64,000 bases of DNA from positions 35,345 to 99,344 of the forward strand of contig JAITFN010000061.1 of NCBI GenBank assembly GCA_031281345.1, read 5' to 3'. Positions within the stretch are counted from its first letter, which is position 1, and every line of letters starts with the position of its first letter. Below, piece after piece: positions 43,761 to 52,400 of this stretch. Under the pieces are notes generated by a model. The model made no database searches, was not told the origin of the DNA, and saw only the letters and a program-made list of their open reading frames with translations. Position numbers and translations under genes: made by a program. Origin of the DNA: Candidatus Fibrimonadaceae bacterium. Its GTDB lineage: Bacteria; Fibrobacterota; Fibrobacteria; Fibrobacterales; Fibrobacteraceae.

Positions 43761-45929
43761 CTAAAATCTGAACAAACCTGCAAATCTCATTTGCCCGTCT
43801 CTAACTCCTTCCAAACTGCTGACATTTTGAACGCTTGCAATGTCTAACTGCAGCATATCGGAGAGCATAACACCAAGACCAATATCCAATTCTTGCCTGC
43901 TGCCTATTTTGTCGTGGAGATAACCAGCTCTTAGAGCTATTGTTCCGGCGTAAACATATTCTGCACCCAAACTCAAAATGCCCTCTTGAAATGTCTTTTT
44001 GAACTTGTTTAAAGTTTTATCGCCGGATTCTGCCGTTTCTGGATAAAACCAAGATTTCCAAGCAGAAATGTAAAAAGGCTCTGCCTCGCCTTTGGAATTT
44101 TCGTAGATAGCCATTCTGCTGTAATCTGTGTTCAAGGTTATGCGATGGTCGGGAAGTTTTATTAAATCGTAAGAAAGACCAAAACGCCAAGTTAAAGGAA
44201 TGGGATAATTGTTGGATTTTTCCACATAGTAAACATTAGGACCTATGTTTGCAAGCACCGCACCAAATCTAAAACCGTTAAAACCAAACAAGTCACGCCC
44301 CAAAACGCCAATATCTATTGCATAGCTCGCAGTGGTTGCATCCGGCTCGTTCAATGCCGCCCCAGAACTGAGTGCAGAATAGAAAAATTTAAAACTCAGT
44401 CCTAGTCCCCAATTCTTGTTCAGCTTTGTTCCATAGCTCAAACCGACAACAGTTTCGGAACTGTTAAAAGAACTGCCCTCTTGCTCCAAATTTATTTCAT
44501 CAGAAACAAAAGTTTCACCAAAGCTTATGAAATTCACAAATAAACCCCAAGTTCCCCAGTCGCCAAGCGGAAAAGTGACTCCCGTGTATATATGATAGAG
44601 GTCTGGAATGTTTAAAACGGGCAAAAGTTTTTCGTAAAAAAACGCAACTTGGTTTTGCGCTGCGTGGTAGCGTTCAATGCCCGCAACCGTGCTGAGCCAT
44701 AAATCGTTGCCAAGAGCGAGCACATTCCAAACCGTGTTGCTCACAAGCCCGTTTCCCGTATGGTAATGATTCCACTGCCCCTGAGTATCTTCGGCTCTGT
44801 TCATTTCGGTTTCGCTTTTGCGGCCGCTTGGAGTTGCATATTCTGGCAAATAACTCCACACACCTTTTTCTGTGCCAATCCATATAGCACCTTTTTCAGA
44901 AACAGTTATGCTATAAACCTCGTTTTTTTCAAAACGAACCTGTTCCCATCTTCTCAAATTAAAATGCGAAAGCCCTTCTTTGTGCGCAGCCCATATATGC
45001 CCAGAGCTGTCTATGGCTATCGCCCTTGGGCTCAAATCCATAATGCCGTCTTCAAGGGCAAATACGCTCCATTTGTCTTTATCACCATCGTTTTGTTTTG
45101 GGATTAGCCTTGCTATGCCTGCACTGTCCACGCCAACATAAAGCTCTTTGCGTATTTCGTGCCAAGCTATTGAGGTTATTTTTTGAGAGGGCAAAACCGC
45201 ACCTCTTTGCTCAAAAACCCCGTTTCTATAAGCAAAAAGCCCGTTATCGGTGCCTATCCAAAGTGTTGCACCTTGATTTGCAATAGCAGTTATCTTTTTT
45301 GTTCCAAATTCCTGAGCAAAATCTTTGAAACCCTTGCCATCAAAGCGAAACAAACCTTTGCTTGTACCAACCCAAAGTTTTTCCGTGCGAGTTTCATAAA
45401 GCAAAGCTGTTACCGTGTCTTTAATCACCACAGAAAAAGGAATCTTAACCTCAACCAGCAACTCTTCTTCGTTCAACGTTTTTATGCCGTTATATGCACG
45501 CACCACGCCAGATATGGAATCCAGAGAAGTTTCCGAGCCTATAAAAGTTCGCACAACATCTCTCAGTTTTGCATTCCCTTCAAGGGGAATAGCCACATTT
45601 TCGCGCCAAATTTGCCCGTCAAAATGCAAAATCCCGTTCAAAGTTCCTGCCCAAACTTCATTGCGAGTTAAAAAACCCCTGCGGTTGCGAGCGGCAAGTG
45701 CGGTGAATTTACCTTCTTTAGACAATTCCCATTCGTTTGCCAATGGGCTGAATGCGAGACCTGCTGGGTTGTAATAAAGCGAGTTTCCATCGTCTCCAAG
45801 GGCAACTCCGGCTTCTCCCATACCTAACTGCCGCGCACCGATGGGCATATCCAAGGTAATCACAGCAGAAACCCTTGCAAAAGCAAGGGCAGAGAGCAAT
45901 AAAACCGAGAGGGAAACCACTTTTGCCAT
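43761..45929 (-). CDS. Propeller-domain protein with C-terminal outer-membrane barrel (PorV/PorQ-like)
   Basis: 722 residues. A signal peptide and PIGARQLGMGEAGVALGDDGNSLYYNPAGLA (quoted in part) resemble the start of PorV/PorQ/FadL-like barrels. Residues ~70-440 are two-component-regulator-type propeller blades (LWIGTDNGLFAYRNG, IWIGTEKGVWSYLP). Residues ~445-720 are barrel strands (GLSYGTKLNKNWGLGLSFKF, ELDIGLGVMLSDML). The propeller appears to be inserted into the barrel. Located in the outer membrane; role unknown. TTTCTAAATT lies ten bases upstream. Confidence 0.75.
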   Translation of the reverse strand: MAKVVSLSVLLLSALAFARVSAVITLDMPIGARQLGMGEAGVALGDDGNSLYYNPAGLAFSPLANEWELSKEGKFTALAARNRRGFLTRNEVWAGTLNGILHFDGQIWRENVAIPLEGNAKLRDVVRTFIGSETSLDSISGVVRAYNGIKTLNEEELLVEVKIPFSVVIKDTVTALLYETRTEKLWVGTSKGLFRFDGKGFKDFAQEFGTKKITAIANQGATLWIGTDNGLFAYRNGVFEQRGAVLPSQKITSIAWHEIRKELYVGVDSAGIARLIPKQNDGDKDKWSVFALEDGIMDLSPRAIAIDSSGHIWAAHKEGLSHFNLRRWEQVRFEKNEVYSITVSEKGAIWIGTEKGVWSYLPEYATPSGRKSETEMNRAEDTQGQWNHYHTGNGLVSNTVWNVLALGNDLWLSTVAGIERYHAAQNQVAFFYEKLLPVLNIPDLYHIYTGVTFPLGDWGTWGLFVNFISFGETFVSDEINLEQEGSSFNSSETVVGLSYGTKLNKNWGLGLSFKFFYSALSSGAALNEPDATTASYAIDIGVLGRDLFGFNGFRFGAVLANIGPNVYYVEKSNNYPIPLTWRFGLSYDLIKLPDHRITLNTDYSRMAIYENSKGEAEPFYISAWKSWFYPETAESGDKTLNKFKKTFQEGILSLGAEYVYAGTIALRAGYLHDKIGSRQELDIGLGVMLSDMLQLDIASVQNVSSLEGVRDGQMRFAGLFRF

Positions 45930-45939
45930 TGAAGGCTAT

Positions 45940-45949
45940 AATTTAGAAA
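45940..45949 (-). promoter_or_regulatory. Promoter-like element TTTCTAAATT
   Basis: Ten bases before the ATG of the propeller/barrel gene; same sequence recurs at 63106. Confidence 0.5.
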
Positions 45950-47089
45950 TTAATACAAAAGTTCAAGCATTTTTTGACCGTATCTCTCGCCAAGAGTTTT
46001 GTATCCTTCGTAGGTAAAATGCAGATTATCGCTAACAGCCGTTAATCCTTGCGAGGAAATTACATAACCCACATTCTCTCCATTTGGCATTTTACCCATT
46101 GCACCAGGAATGGAACTTATGTTGCTGTTATTGTTGCCATAAGCCTGACCCGCGAGAAAGGGAATGGAATTTGCCGAAAGTTCTAAGTCGGTGAGGATAT
46201 TATCGTAGATGGCTTTTACTTTTTGGCTATAGCTCCCGCTTGCTGCGCCGGATTCACCCTGATGCATCAAAATACCTTTGATAACGCCCTCTTTCTGAGC
46301 TTCTTTGGCAAGGTCAACTAAGCGTTTGTAGGGATTGTTGTTGTAGTTCGCTGCAGTATTTTTCATCCAGCTCTCTTGGGTGCTATAATAATTTTCAGAA
46401 CCCGTTTTTCCAAATCCTTCAATGGCTGCCCCACCCACTGCAACCACAATAATACCTACTTTGATGTTTGACGGCGTATTGGCTACTATGGTTCTGCCAA
46501 AATAATCAACAGGGCTCAAGCAGAGGTTACTTCTCACAAGCGGCGGAACCGCTGTGTACCATTTGCCTTGTTCGCGATTCTGGCTGCCATTTTTTGCAAG
46601 TTTGTAATTTCCAGCCACCGCAGTCATAACCTGAAAACGCGAATCCACATTTTCTTTATATGAATCTGGAAGTACGTCATTATAGACCACCGAATTACTC
46701 TGCGAGCACTGCCCTTCCATATTTGATTGCCCAAAAGCCAAATAAATATGAAAGCTCTCTTTTGGGTATATTTCCACCAAAGAAGAACTGCTCACCTGAA
46801 CGGAACTGCTGCTACTACTCTTTGCCACGCTGGAACTACTGCTAATAACCAAGCTAGAGCTGGAAGCTTCAACTGAACTGCTAGACAAATCAAGTTCTTC
46901 TGACGAAGACGAAACCTCTTTTGATGAGGATGAAACCTTCTCTGACGAAGAAGAAATTTCCCTTGATGAAGATGAAATCTCCTCTGACGAAGAAGATAAA
47001 TAATGTTCTTCTTCGGGACTATTTTTGCTTGAACAGGCAAAAACGAAAAGAGAACCCAAAATAGTGAAAAAAACAAGAAAACGCTCCAT
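45950..47089 (-). CDS. Lipoprotein CE6-like esterase (sialate O-acetylesterase family)
   Basis: 379 residues. Lipobox LFVFACSSK, a ~75-residue Ser-rich linker of a kind frequent in Fibrobacter, then a SASA/CE6 domain: IYLAFGQSNMEGQ has the nucleophile serine in GQSNM, GIIVVAVGGAAIEGF and ILMHQGESGA are blocks 2-3, and DNLHFTYEGYKTLGERYG ends with the Asp/His pair. Likely removes acetyl groups from plant xylan or other glycans at the cell surface. AGGAGG precedes the ATG. Confidence 0.88.
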   Translation of the reverse strand: MERFLVFFTILGSLFVFACSSKNSPEEEHYLSSSSEEISSSSREISSSSEKVSSSSKEVSSSSEELDLSSSSVEASSSSLVISSSSSVAKSSSSSSVQVSSSSLVEIYPKESFHIYLAFGQSNMEGQCSQSNSVVYNDVLPDSYKENVDSRFQVMTAVAGNYKLAKNGSQNREQGKWYTAVPPLVRSNLCLSPVDYFGRTIVANTPSNIKVGIIVVAVGGAAIEGFGKTGSENYYSTQESWMKNTAANYNNNPYKRLVDLAKEAQKEGVIKGILMHQGESGAASGSYSQKVKAIYDNILTDLELSANSIPFLAGQAYGNNNSNISSIPGAMGKMPNGENVGYVISSQGLTAVSDNLHFTYEGYKTLGERYGQKMLELLY

Positions 47090-47116
47090 AAACCCTCCTA
47101 TCAGTATCTAGTAATT

Positions 47117-47143
47117 AATATAGAAAATATTTCTTTCTATATT
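47117..47143. promoter_or_regulatory. Divergent promoter-like pair
   Basis: TTTCTATATT on the minus strand at 47117..47126 faces the CE6-like gene, and the same element on the plus strand at 47134..47143 faces the bacteriohemerythrin gene. They are seven bases apart. Confidence 0.6.
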
Positions 47144-47172
47144 TATTCCTTACAAAAACCAGAGGTACAAAT

Positions 47173-47580
47173 ATGCCAATAATGAAATGGACTGAACAGT
47201 TAAGTGTGAAAGTAGGCTTATTCGATGATGAGCATAAAAAGCTTGTTGACCTTATCAACAAATTGTTTGATGCTATGGAGCGAAGAGAAGGACATAGTGC
47301 GTTGGGTGCCATACTCAATGAACTTACAGATTATACAGTAACCCATTTCCATCACGAAGAGGAAGCTATGAAAAAATATAACTTTCCTGGGTTTGATGCA
47401 CATAAGAAGGAACACGAAAATTTTGTGAGCAAAGTAGCAGATACTAAAAAGAAATATGAAGAAGGATCCATAATGTTGACTATACCCTTAATTGATTTTT
47501 TAACCACTTGGATAAAAGAACATATTTTGAAATCGGATATGGGCTATTCAACATTTTTGGTCAATGCTGGTATGAAATAA
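47173..47580 (+). CDS. Bacteriohemerythrin
   Basis: 135 residues. MKWTEQLSVKVGLFDDEHKK, VTHFHHEEEAMKKYNF, DAHKKEHENF and TTWIKEHILKSD give the expected di-iron ligands. Distinct in sequence from the copy at 42619, so not a recent duplicate. AGAGG before the ATG. Its 3' end overlaps the convergent release-factor-like gene by 37 bases. Confidence 0.9.
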   Translation: MPIMKWTEQLSVKVGLFDDEHKKLVDLINKLFDAMERREGHSALGAILNELTDYTVTHFHHEEEAMKKYNFPGFDAHKKEHENFVSKVADTKKKYEEGSIMLTIPLIDFLTTWIKEHILKSDMGYSTFLVNAGMK

Positions 47581-48050
47581 CGTTTCAAAACTTCCAAGAT
47601 TTTTTTGTCTGCAAGTATAATTTTATTCAAAGCACTTTTACTTAAGCCCCACATTTTCGCGGCATCACCTAAATCCCCGCCTGCCGCTTTTGCCCTATCT
47701 AAAACATCTGCGATAAATTCTGGATAAAGTTTATTGTCTGCGGAAATTTTCCCTGCTGTTCCGGGAAAAGCAAAGGGAATTTGCAAAGCAGGCTCTTCCC
47801 TCATTTGCAAAGCGATTTTCATACGCAATTTTTTCAAGGCAAAAAGTTTATTTATATGAGCACTTCTATCATCGCAGGAATAAGTTTCAATGCCAAAATT
47901 TATCAATTTGAGCTTAACCCCCGAATTAGTCTTATTCCTATGTTGCCCGCCAGGGCCAGAGCCTTTATATGCCTGCGTTTCGCAAAACCTCAACAACTCC
48001 GCATCGGAGAGGCGAAGTAAACGGGTGCGAGTAATGGGTTCAGCAGGCAT
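47544..48050 (-). CDS. Peptide chain release factor-like protein
   Basis: About 168 residues from the ATG at 48050; the track start (48104) would overlap nuoD. AYKGSGPGGQHRNKTNSGVKL has the GGQ motif that triggers peptidyl-tRNA hydrolysis. It lacks stop-codon recognition domains, like PrfH/ArfB-type factors in ribosome rescue. The C-terminus is basic and helical (GLSKSALNKIILADKKIL). Confidence 0.85.
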   Translation of the reverse strand: MPAEPITRTRLLRLSDAELLRFCETQAYKGSGPGGQHRNKTNSGVKLKLINFGIETYSCDDRSAHINKLFALKKLRMKIALQMREEPALQIPFAFPGTAGKISADNKLYPEFIADVLDRAKAAGGDLGDAAKMWGLSKSALNKIILADKKILEVLKRYFIPALTKNVE

Positions 48051-48079
48051 AGTTTTAATTGCCAATGTATAAAAATTAT

Positions 48080-48089
48080 TTTCTACATT
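48080..48089 (+). promoter_or_regulatory. Promoter-like element TTTCTACATT before nuoD
   Basis: Seven bases before the nuoD ATG at 48097, with no ribosome-binding site between. Confidence 0.5.
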
Positions 48090-48096
48090 CTCCTTG

Positions 48097-49242
48097 ATGT
48101 CCACTCACACGCCACTGCCTCCGGGTTTCAAATTGCCGCCTCTTGCTGGCAGCACGGAGGAATTTTTTGTAAATATGGGACCTCAGCACCCAAGCACGCA
48201 CGGCGCGCTTAGGCTTGTTTTGCGTTTGGATGGCGAAACAATAGTGGAAATTGTACCGCATTTTGGCTATATACACAGGGGTTTGGAAAAGCAGGCAGAA
48301 AGCGAAACTTACATTCAATACATTCACCTAACAGATAGGCAAGATTATTTAACCTCGCACCAAAACAACCATTGCGTATGCCTAGCAATAGAAAAAGCTA
48401 TGGGCATTGGCGTTCCAGAACGCGGCGAATACATAAGGGTTATGCTCTGCGAACTTAACCGCATAGCTTCGCATTTGGTTTTTTACGCCTGTTTTGGCGG
48501 CGATTTGGGTGGGCAAACCGCACTGCTTTACGGATTCAAGGAACGCGAGATGGTTCACGATATTTTTGAAGAGGTGTGCGGTCAGCGTTTGACGATGAAT
48601 TATCTTAGACCCGGCGGCTCTTCTAAAGATGTTCCAGATACCTTCATTCCAAGGGTTAAAGCTTTTTTGAAACACATGAAACCCACAATGAAAGATTACG
48701 AAACTCTGCTTACAAAAAATGTGATAGTGCTGTTTCGCTCGCAGGGAATAGGGGTTCTCTCAAAAGAAAGGGCTGTTGCGCTCGGCTGTTCCGGTCCGGT
48801 TTTGAGGGCAAGCGGCATTAATTACGATGTTCGCAAAAATGACCCTTATTCAATTTACAGTTCCTTCAATTTCAACATTCCTGTTGCAACCGAGGGCGAC
48901 TGCTATGCTCGCTATGTTGTGCGTATGCAAGAGATTTACGAGTCCATGAAAATTTTGGAGCAGTGCATAGAGAAGTTCCCAAGCGGTCCCTATCGTTCCA
49001 AGCCTTCGCCAAGTTATAAACTACCTCAAGGCAGCTATTATGCCCAAACAGAAACGGCAAAAGGCATTTATGGCACATACATAATCGCAGACAAAGGCGA
49101 CAAACCGTACCGCATCCACACTAGGAGTCCGAGCTTTGCAAATTTGATGTCATTGAATGAGATGAGCAAGGGGCATAAAGTTTCTGATTTGGTTACGATA
49201 ATGGCAACTCTAGATCCAGTTATACCTGAGATTGATAGGTGA
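48097..49242 (+). CDS. nuoD: NADH-quinone oxidoreductase subunit D
   Basis: 381 residues from the ATG at 48097; the track includes a preceding TTG. NMGPQHPSTHGALRLVLRLDG, PHFGYIHRGLEK, LTDRQDYLTS and ELNRIASHLVF are highly conserved in the 49-kDa/NuoD quinone-site subunit. It would form part of the peripheral arm of complex I in the cytoplasm. No other nuo gene is adjacent, so the complex is split between loci. Confidence 0.93.
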   Translation: MSTHTPLPPGFKLPPLAGSTEEFFVNMGPQHPSTHGALRLVLRLDGETIVEIVPHFGYIHRGLEKQAESETYIQYIHLTDRQDYLTSHQNNHCVCLAIEKAMGIGVPERGEYIRVMLCELNRIASHLVFYACFGGDLGGQTALLYGFKEREMVHDIFEEVCGQRLTMNYLRPGGSSKDVPDTFIPRVKAFLKHMKPTMKDYETLLTKNVIVLFRSQGIGVLSKERAVALGCSGPVLRASGINYDVRKNDPYSIYSSFNFNIPVATEGDCYARYVVRMQEIYESMKILEQCIEKFPSGPYRSKPSPSYKLPQGSYYAQTETAKGIYGTYIIADKGDKPYRIHTRSPSFANLMSLNEMSKGHKVSDLVTIMATLDPVIPEIDR

Positions 49243-49249
49243 GTTAATC

Positions 49250-49259
49250 TTTCTATATT
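49250..49259 (+). promoter_or_regulatory. Promoter-like element TTTCTATATT
   Basis: Exact consensus 20 bases before the antitoxin ATG, with AAGGAG in between. Confidence 0.6.
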
Positions 49260-49279
49260 TCACTATATAAGGAGTTAAA

Positions 49280-49501
49280 ATGACCGTTGCAGCAATGTTG
49301 ATGAAAGAAATAGAAACTCTACCAGAGGAGTCTGCAAAAGCGGCTCTTGATTTTGTTTTGTTTTTGAGAAATAAAGCGAACTTAAATATATATACTAATT
49401 TTGAGCAAGTAGCAACGGAGAAGTTTCCAGGTATGGATAAACCTGTTCATTTAGGATTTGATTTGAAGAAAATTTCAAGAGAAGAACTTTATGAAAGATA
49501 A
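49280..49501 (+). CDS. VapB-like antitoxin (DUF2281-like)
   Basis: 73 residues. MLMKEIETLPEESAKAALDFVLFLR resembles the DUF2281-type antitoxin N-terminus, and the C-terminal half is charged and likely disordered, as expected for a toxin-binding tail. AAGGAG lies before the ATG. It overlaps the PIN toxin gene by 11 bases. Confidence 0.75.
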   Translation: MTVAAMLMKEIETLPEESAKAALDFVLFLRNKANLNIYTNFEQVATEKFPGMDKPVHLGFDLKKISREELYER

Positions 49502-49907
49502 AATTTTTGTAGATACGAATGTTTTTATTTATGCTTATTCCGATGACGATATACCAAAACATAAAACAGCAAAAACTCTTCTGCAAAATGATTTAGCAGA
49601 AGATTTTGTTATTGTCAGTACTCAAATACTTAATGAATTTTATTCGGTGATGTCAAAAAGCAAATCATCTCACCAAGAGATAGCTAGTTATGTGAAAGAA
49701 ATTGCAAAACAGACTTATGTGAAATCAGTTACTATAGAAAGCATTGAACTATGTTTAAGAATTAAAGAGAAATATCGTTTTTCTTGGTGGGATTCTTTGG
49801 TTTTAACTTCTGCATTAGAAAATGAATGTTCAGTTTTGTATTCAGAAGATTTACAGCACGGACAGATTATAGAATCTTCGTTAAAAATAATTAATCCATT
49901 TACTTAA
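49491..49907 (+). CDS. vapC: PIN-domain toxin, VapC-like
   Basis: 138 residues. KIFVDTNVFIYAYSDDD holds the first catalytic Asp, STQILNEFYSVM the conserved Glu, and FSWWDSLVLTSALENEC the second Asp in S-W-W-D-S. Ribonuclease, probably cutting tRNA or rRNA when free of the antitoxin. The domain looks complete. Confidence 0.85.
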   Translation: MKDKIFVDTNVFIYAYSDDDIPKHKTAKTLLQNDLAEDFVIVSTQILNEFYSVMSKSKSSHQEIASYVKEIAKQTYVKSVTIESIELCLRIKEKYRFSWWDSLVLTSALENECSVLYSEDLQHGQIIESSLKIINPFT

Positions 49908-49913
49908 AGAATT

Positions 49914-50069
49914 TTAGCGACAGTTAGTAAAAATTTCATTTTTTCCCATTGAGTCAAAGTCAGCAGGAACGGAGATTTTGCCTTCCAAAAATCCTATTCT
50001 TTGTTTTTTGACAATAGGCTTGGCGGCTTTGGTTATTGTTTTTATCTTTTTAATGTTGTATTGTTGCAT
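49914..50069 (-). CDS. Small antitoxin-like protein (solitary)
   Basis: 51 residues, too short for the ORF track. MQQYNIKKIKTITKAAKPIV is basic, and IGFLEGKISVPADFDSMGKNE resembles the toxin-binding tail of small type II antitoxins (GFLEGKI..P.DFD.MG..EI), which usually ends with a few more residues. No toxin follows. GGAG precedes the ATG by about seven bases. A relic pair with the fragments upstream is likely. Confidence 0.55.
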   Translation of the reverse strand: MQQYNIKKIKTITKAAKPIVKKQRIGFLEGKISVPADFDSMGKNEIFTNCR

Positions 50070-50092
50070 AGTACTCCTAAATAAAGATATCC

Positions 50093-50158
50093 TTATCTTC
50101 TATCTATGTTTATAGATTCCAACAAAGAATATTCAATTTTAAGTTCTGGTAAATTCAT
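50093..50158 (-). pseudogene. 21-codon fragment after the 43-aa antitoxin-like gene
   Basis: MNLPELKIEYSLLESINIDRR then TAA. It begins with an ATGA overlap at the end of the antitoxin-like ORF, where a toxin gene would be expected, but no domain remains. I take it as the remnant of a deleted toxin; which type is not visible. Confidence 0.4.
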
Positions 50159-50286
50159 AATATTTCTTCCCTATATAAATTATTCTCTAAGGGAATATCT
50201 TCGCATTCAACAAAAGTATCATCTTTTATTGAACCGCTCAATTCTTGTAATTTTTCTAGGTAGCTTTTTTTATTCTCAATTTCCAT
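50155..50286 (-). CDS. Small antitoxin-like protein
   Basis: 43 residues, below the ORF track limit. SYLEKLQELSGSIKDDTFVE followed by CEDIPLEN resembles the antitoxins that carry SGSI.DDTFV.P.DIP before a PIN toxin. AGAGG precedes the ATG. The following toxin is reduced to 21 codons. 50,287-50,359 is AT-rich with no further gene. Confidence 0.55.
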   Translation of the reverse strand: MEIENKKSYLEKLQELSGSIKDDTFVECEDIPLENNLYREEIL

Positions 50287-50359
50287 TGTAAATACCTCTA
50301 ACGAAAAACATATTTTTCTCCAATTTGAAAGGCAATTTATAATAATATAAAAATATTTA

Positions 50360-52273
50360 TCATTTGTGAGTGAGTTTGAAAGATTTTACTTCAGAAATAA
50401 AATTTATGGAATTAATTTTTTTATCCAAAGAATTAAATTCTTGCTTTAATTCATATAATTCTGTCCCAGGAGTAATAACTTCGTCTTTATAATTCGTATA
50501 ATACCTAATGAGTTTAACAATACGTGGGTTATTAATTTTTAAGTCATTAAAATTTGCTTTATGAATTATATCTAAAGCTTCTATTTTATCGTCACCTTCT
50601 AAAGAATCAAACTCTATTTCCCATTTTTTTGTCGAAATTTTATATTCCTTTGTTTCTAACCATTCAAAAAAACTTCTGTATAAAATAAATGTTTCTGGCA
50701 TTTCGAGAATTTTTTTAAATTTAGCCAAATTTTCTCCAAAAGCTCTTCTAAAAAATGACTCACCCCGACCAATTTTCCCTTTAGTGCTATTAAGCACAGC
50801 CTGTACAGCTCTTATATATTTTTTGCACCAATGTTTACCTATGAAATCTCTATTATGAAAATACTTCGGATTTTCTATAGGATGATATTTCATTGGAAAA
50901 GAATAAATTGTAATCTTTAAATCTTCGCACAACTTAATGTTTAACTCCATTCGATTATATAAATCTTCTGGTTTGTCATTAAAATTGTATAACAAATAAT
51001 TTGATAAATTATTTATTTCATATTTCTTTGCTAAATGAATCGCTTTTTCATAAATATTTTTTTGACCCCAATGATCAAAAGCAATACGAAGAGGACGAAT
51101 ATTAATTTCTGCTATTTTCTTGATTTTTTCTTCCGTGGCAAGTCTGGCATCTAGACCTTGGTTAAAATCTACGTAACGAGTTATATTCGATTGCTTAAAT
51201 TGGTTTTTATAAATAGGGTTTACTATCTTATGAAATTTTAAAATAGAACTTTTGGTTGCAGTTTGTTCATATAATAAATTTAATTTTTTTCTTTGTAAAT
51301 AAAAATTGCCTTGCTCTTGTTCATTTAATTTTTCAGATATTTGTTCATATATTTTTAAGATTTTTTTTATGTAAGCCCTATTGTTCCAATTATTTCGTAA
51401 ATTTTTTATAGCAATATTGTATTCATTTATAGATTTATATTTTGTATTTTTTTCAAAACCACACTTTTTTATTTCATCTATAATTTCATCAAACTTATTT
51501 GAAGCAAAAACGTTATCATCCATTAAAAGCAAATTTCTCTTTTTTCCGAATTTTATACTTGCTTTATCTAAAGTTTCTTTTAATGGAATATAATTGCAAT
51601 ATTCATATTCTAGTTTAGGTACGGCACAAAAAGCACATTTATTAACGCACCCCCTTGTTGTATAGGCAAAGTAAGCATTATTAGCTGGATATTTATAATC
51701 TATTTCTTCTAGAATAGAATAATCTAATGGTAAATTATCTACAACATCCCACAAGCCAATATATGGATCAATTTTCGTTTCTTCTTTTATATATTGAGGT
51801 AAAATTGTTGCTGCAATTCCACCGACTTTAATTTCACCTTTTTTACAAAAATGTTTGGCGAAATTTATAGTATCAATGGTTTTTTTCCAATAGAAAGTAA
51901 ATAACGTGGTAATGCAAATTATGTCAAATTGTGGAAAATCTTTATTAATATATCGGTTCCTTAAACCAGATAGAGAATTAAATTCATTGAAATCAGGTAT
52001 TAATTTTAATGAAGCATATCTTCCCGTCTTTATATATTCAGTTAGTTTTGAAAAATGTTTAGCCCATAATAATCTATTAGTATTTTTTTTTCTACTTAAA
52101 ATTTCTTCGCATAATAAATCGGCAGCAAATGACGATAAATCGCCTTTAAAAAAACGTACATCGTATGTATTTCTACGATATTTTCTTTCGCGATAATATG
52201 TAGCAATTTTCATTAAACCCATTGGTGGGTATTTATTGTTGTAATTAGGTTCCAACAATAGAACTTTTTTCAT
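50360..52273 (-). CDS. Radical SAM protein with B12-binding-like N-terminal domain
   Basis: 637 residues. Residues 1-175 have the layout of a cobalamin-binding-type Rossmann domain (KKVLLLEPNYNNKYPPMGLM, FDIICITTLFTFYW, IKVGGIAATILPQYI). TTRGCVNKCAFCAVPKLEY is the CxxxCxxC cluster motif. Long helical insertions follow. The C-terminal ~130 residues match nothing I know. Substrate unknown. It overlaps the 40-aa ORF upstream by ATGA and faces away from the GHKL ATPase gene. Strongly AT-rich, suggesting transfer. Confidence 0.78.
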   Translation of the reverse strand: MKKVLLLEPNYNNKYPPMGLMKIATYYRERKYRRNTYDVRFFKGDLSSFAADLLCEEILSRKKNTNRLLWAKHFSKLTEYIKTGRYASLKLIPDFNEFNSLSGLRNRYINKDFPQFDIICITTLFTFYWKKTIDTINFAKHFCKKGEIKVGGIAATILPQYIKEETKIDPYIGLWDVVDNLPLDYSILEEIDYKYPANNAYFAYTTRGCVNKCAFCAVPKLEYEYCNYIPLKETLDKASIKFGKKRNLLLMDDNVFASNKFDEIIDEIKKCGFEKNTKYKSINEYNIAIKNLRNNWNNRAYIKKILKIYEQISEKLNEQEQGNFYLQRKKLNLLYEQTATKSSILKFHKIVNPIYKNQFKQSNITRYVDFNQGLDARLATEEKIKKIAEINIRPLRIAFDHWGQKNIYEKAIHLAKKYEINNLSNYLLYNFNDKPEDLYNRMELNIKLCEDLKITIYSFPMKYHPIENPKYFHNRDFIGKHWCKKYIRAVQAVLNSTKGKIGRGESFFRRAFGENLAKFKKILEMPETFILYRSFFEWLETKEYKISTKKWEIEFDSLEGDDKIEALDIIHKANFNDLKINNPRIVKLIRYYTNYKDEVITPGTELYELKQEFNSLDKKINSINFISEVKSFKLTHK

Positions 52274-52392
52274 TTAAAGACCTCTTTTATTTTTTGAATA
52301 ATCTTTGCAGTATCATAAGACTCGCCATTCGTTATTTTTCCGAAAAGGCTTGACGTTTTTAAATAAGAATAATTTTGTACTACTATACTCAT
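52270..52392 (-). CDS. 40-aa peptide coupled to the radical SAM gene
   Basis: MSIVVQNYSYLKTSSLFGKI then 20 more residues ending KIIQKIKEVFK. It has an exact TTTCTATATT eight bases upstream and an ATGA overlap with the radical SAM gene, both signs of a real translated ORF. Below the ORF track limit. It could be a RiPP precursor (leader-like helix at the C-terminus, Ser/Tyr-rich N-part) or a short regulator; neither is established. Confidence 0.5.
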   Translation of the reverse strand: MSIVVQNYSYLKTSSLFGKITNGESYDTAKIIQKIKEVFK

Positions 52393-52400
52393 CGGGCTGT

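Noticed and set aside
50106-50291. 61-aa plus-strand ORF
   Set aside because: Antisense to the 43-aa antitoxin-like gene, which has a ribosome-binding site and family-like motif.
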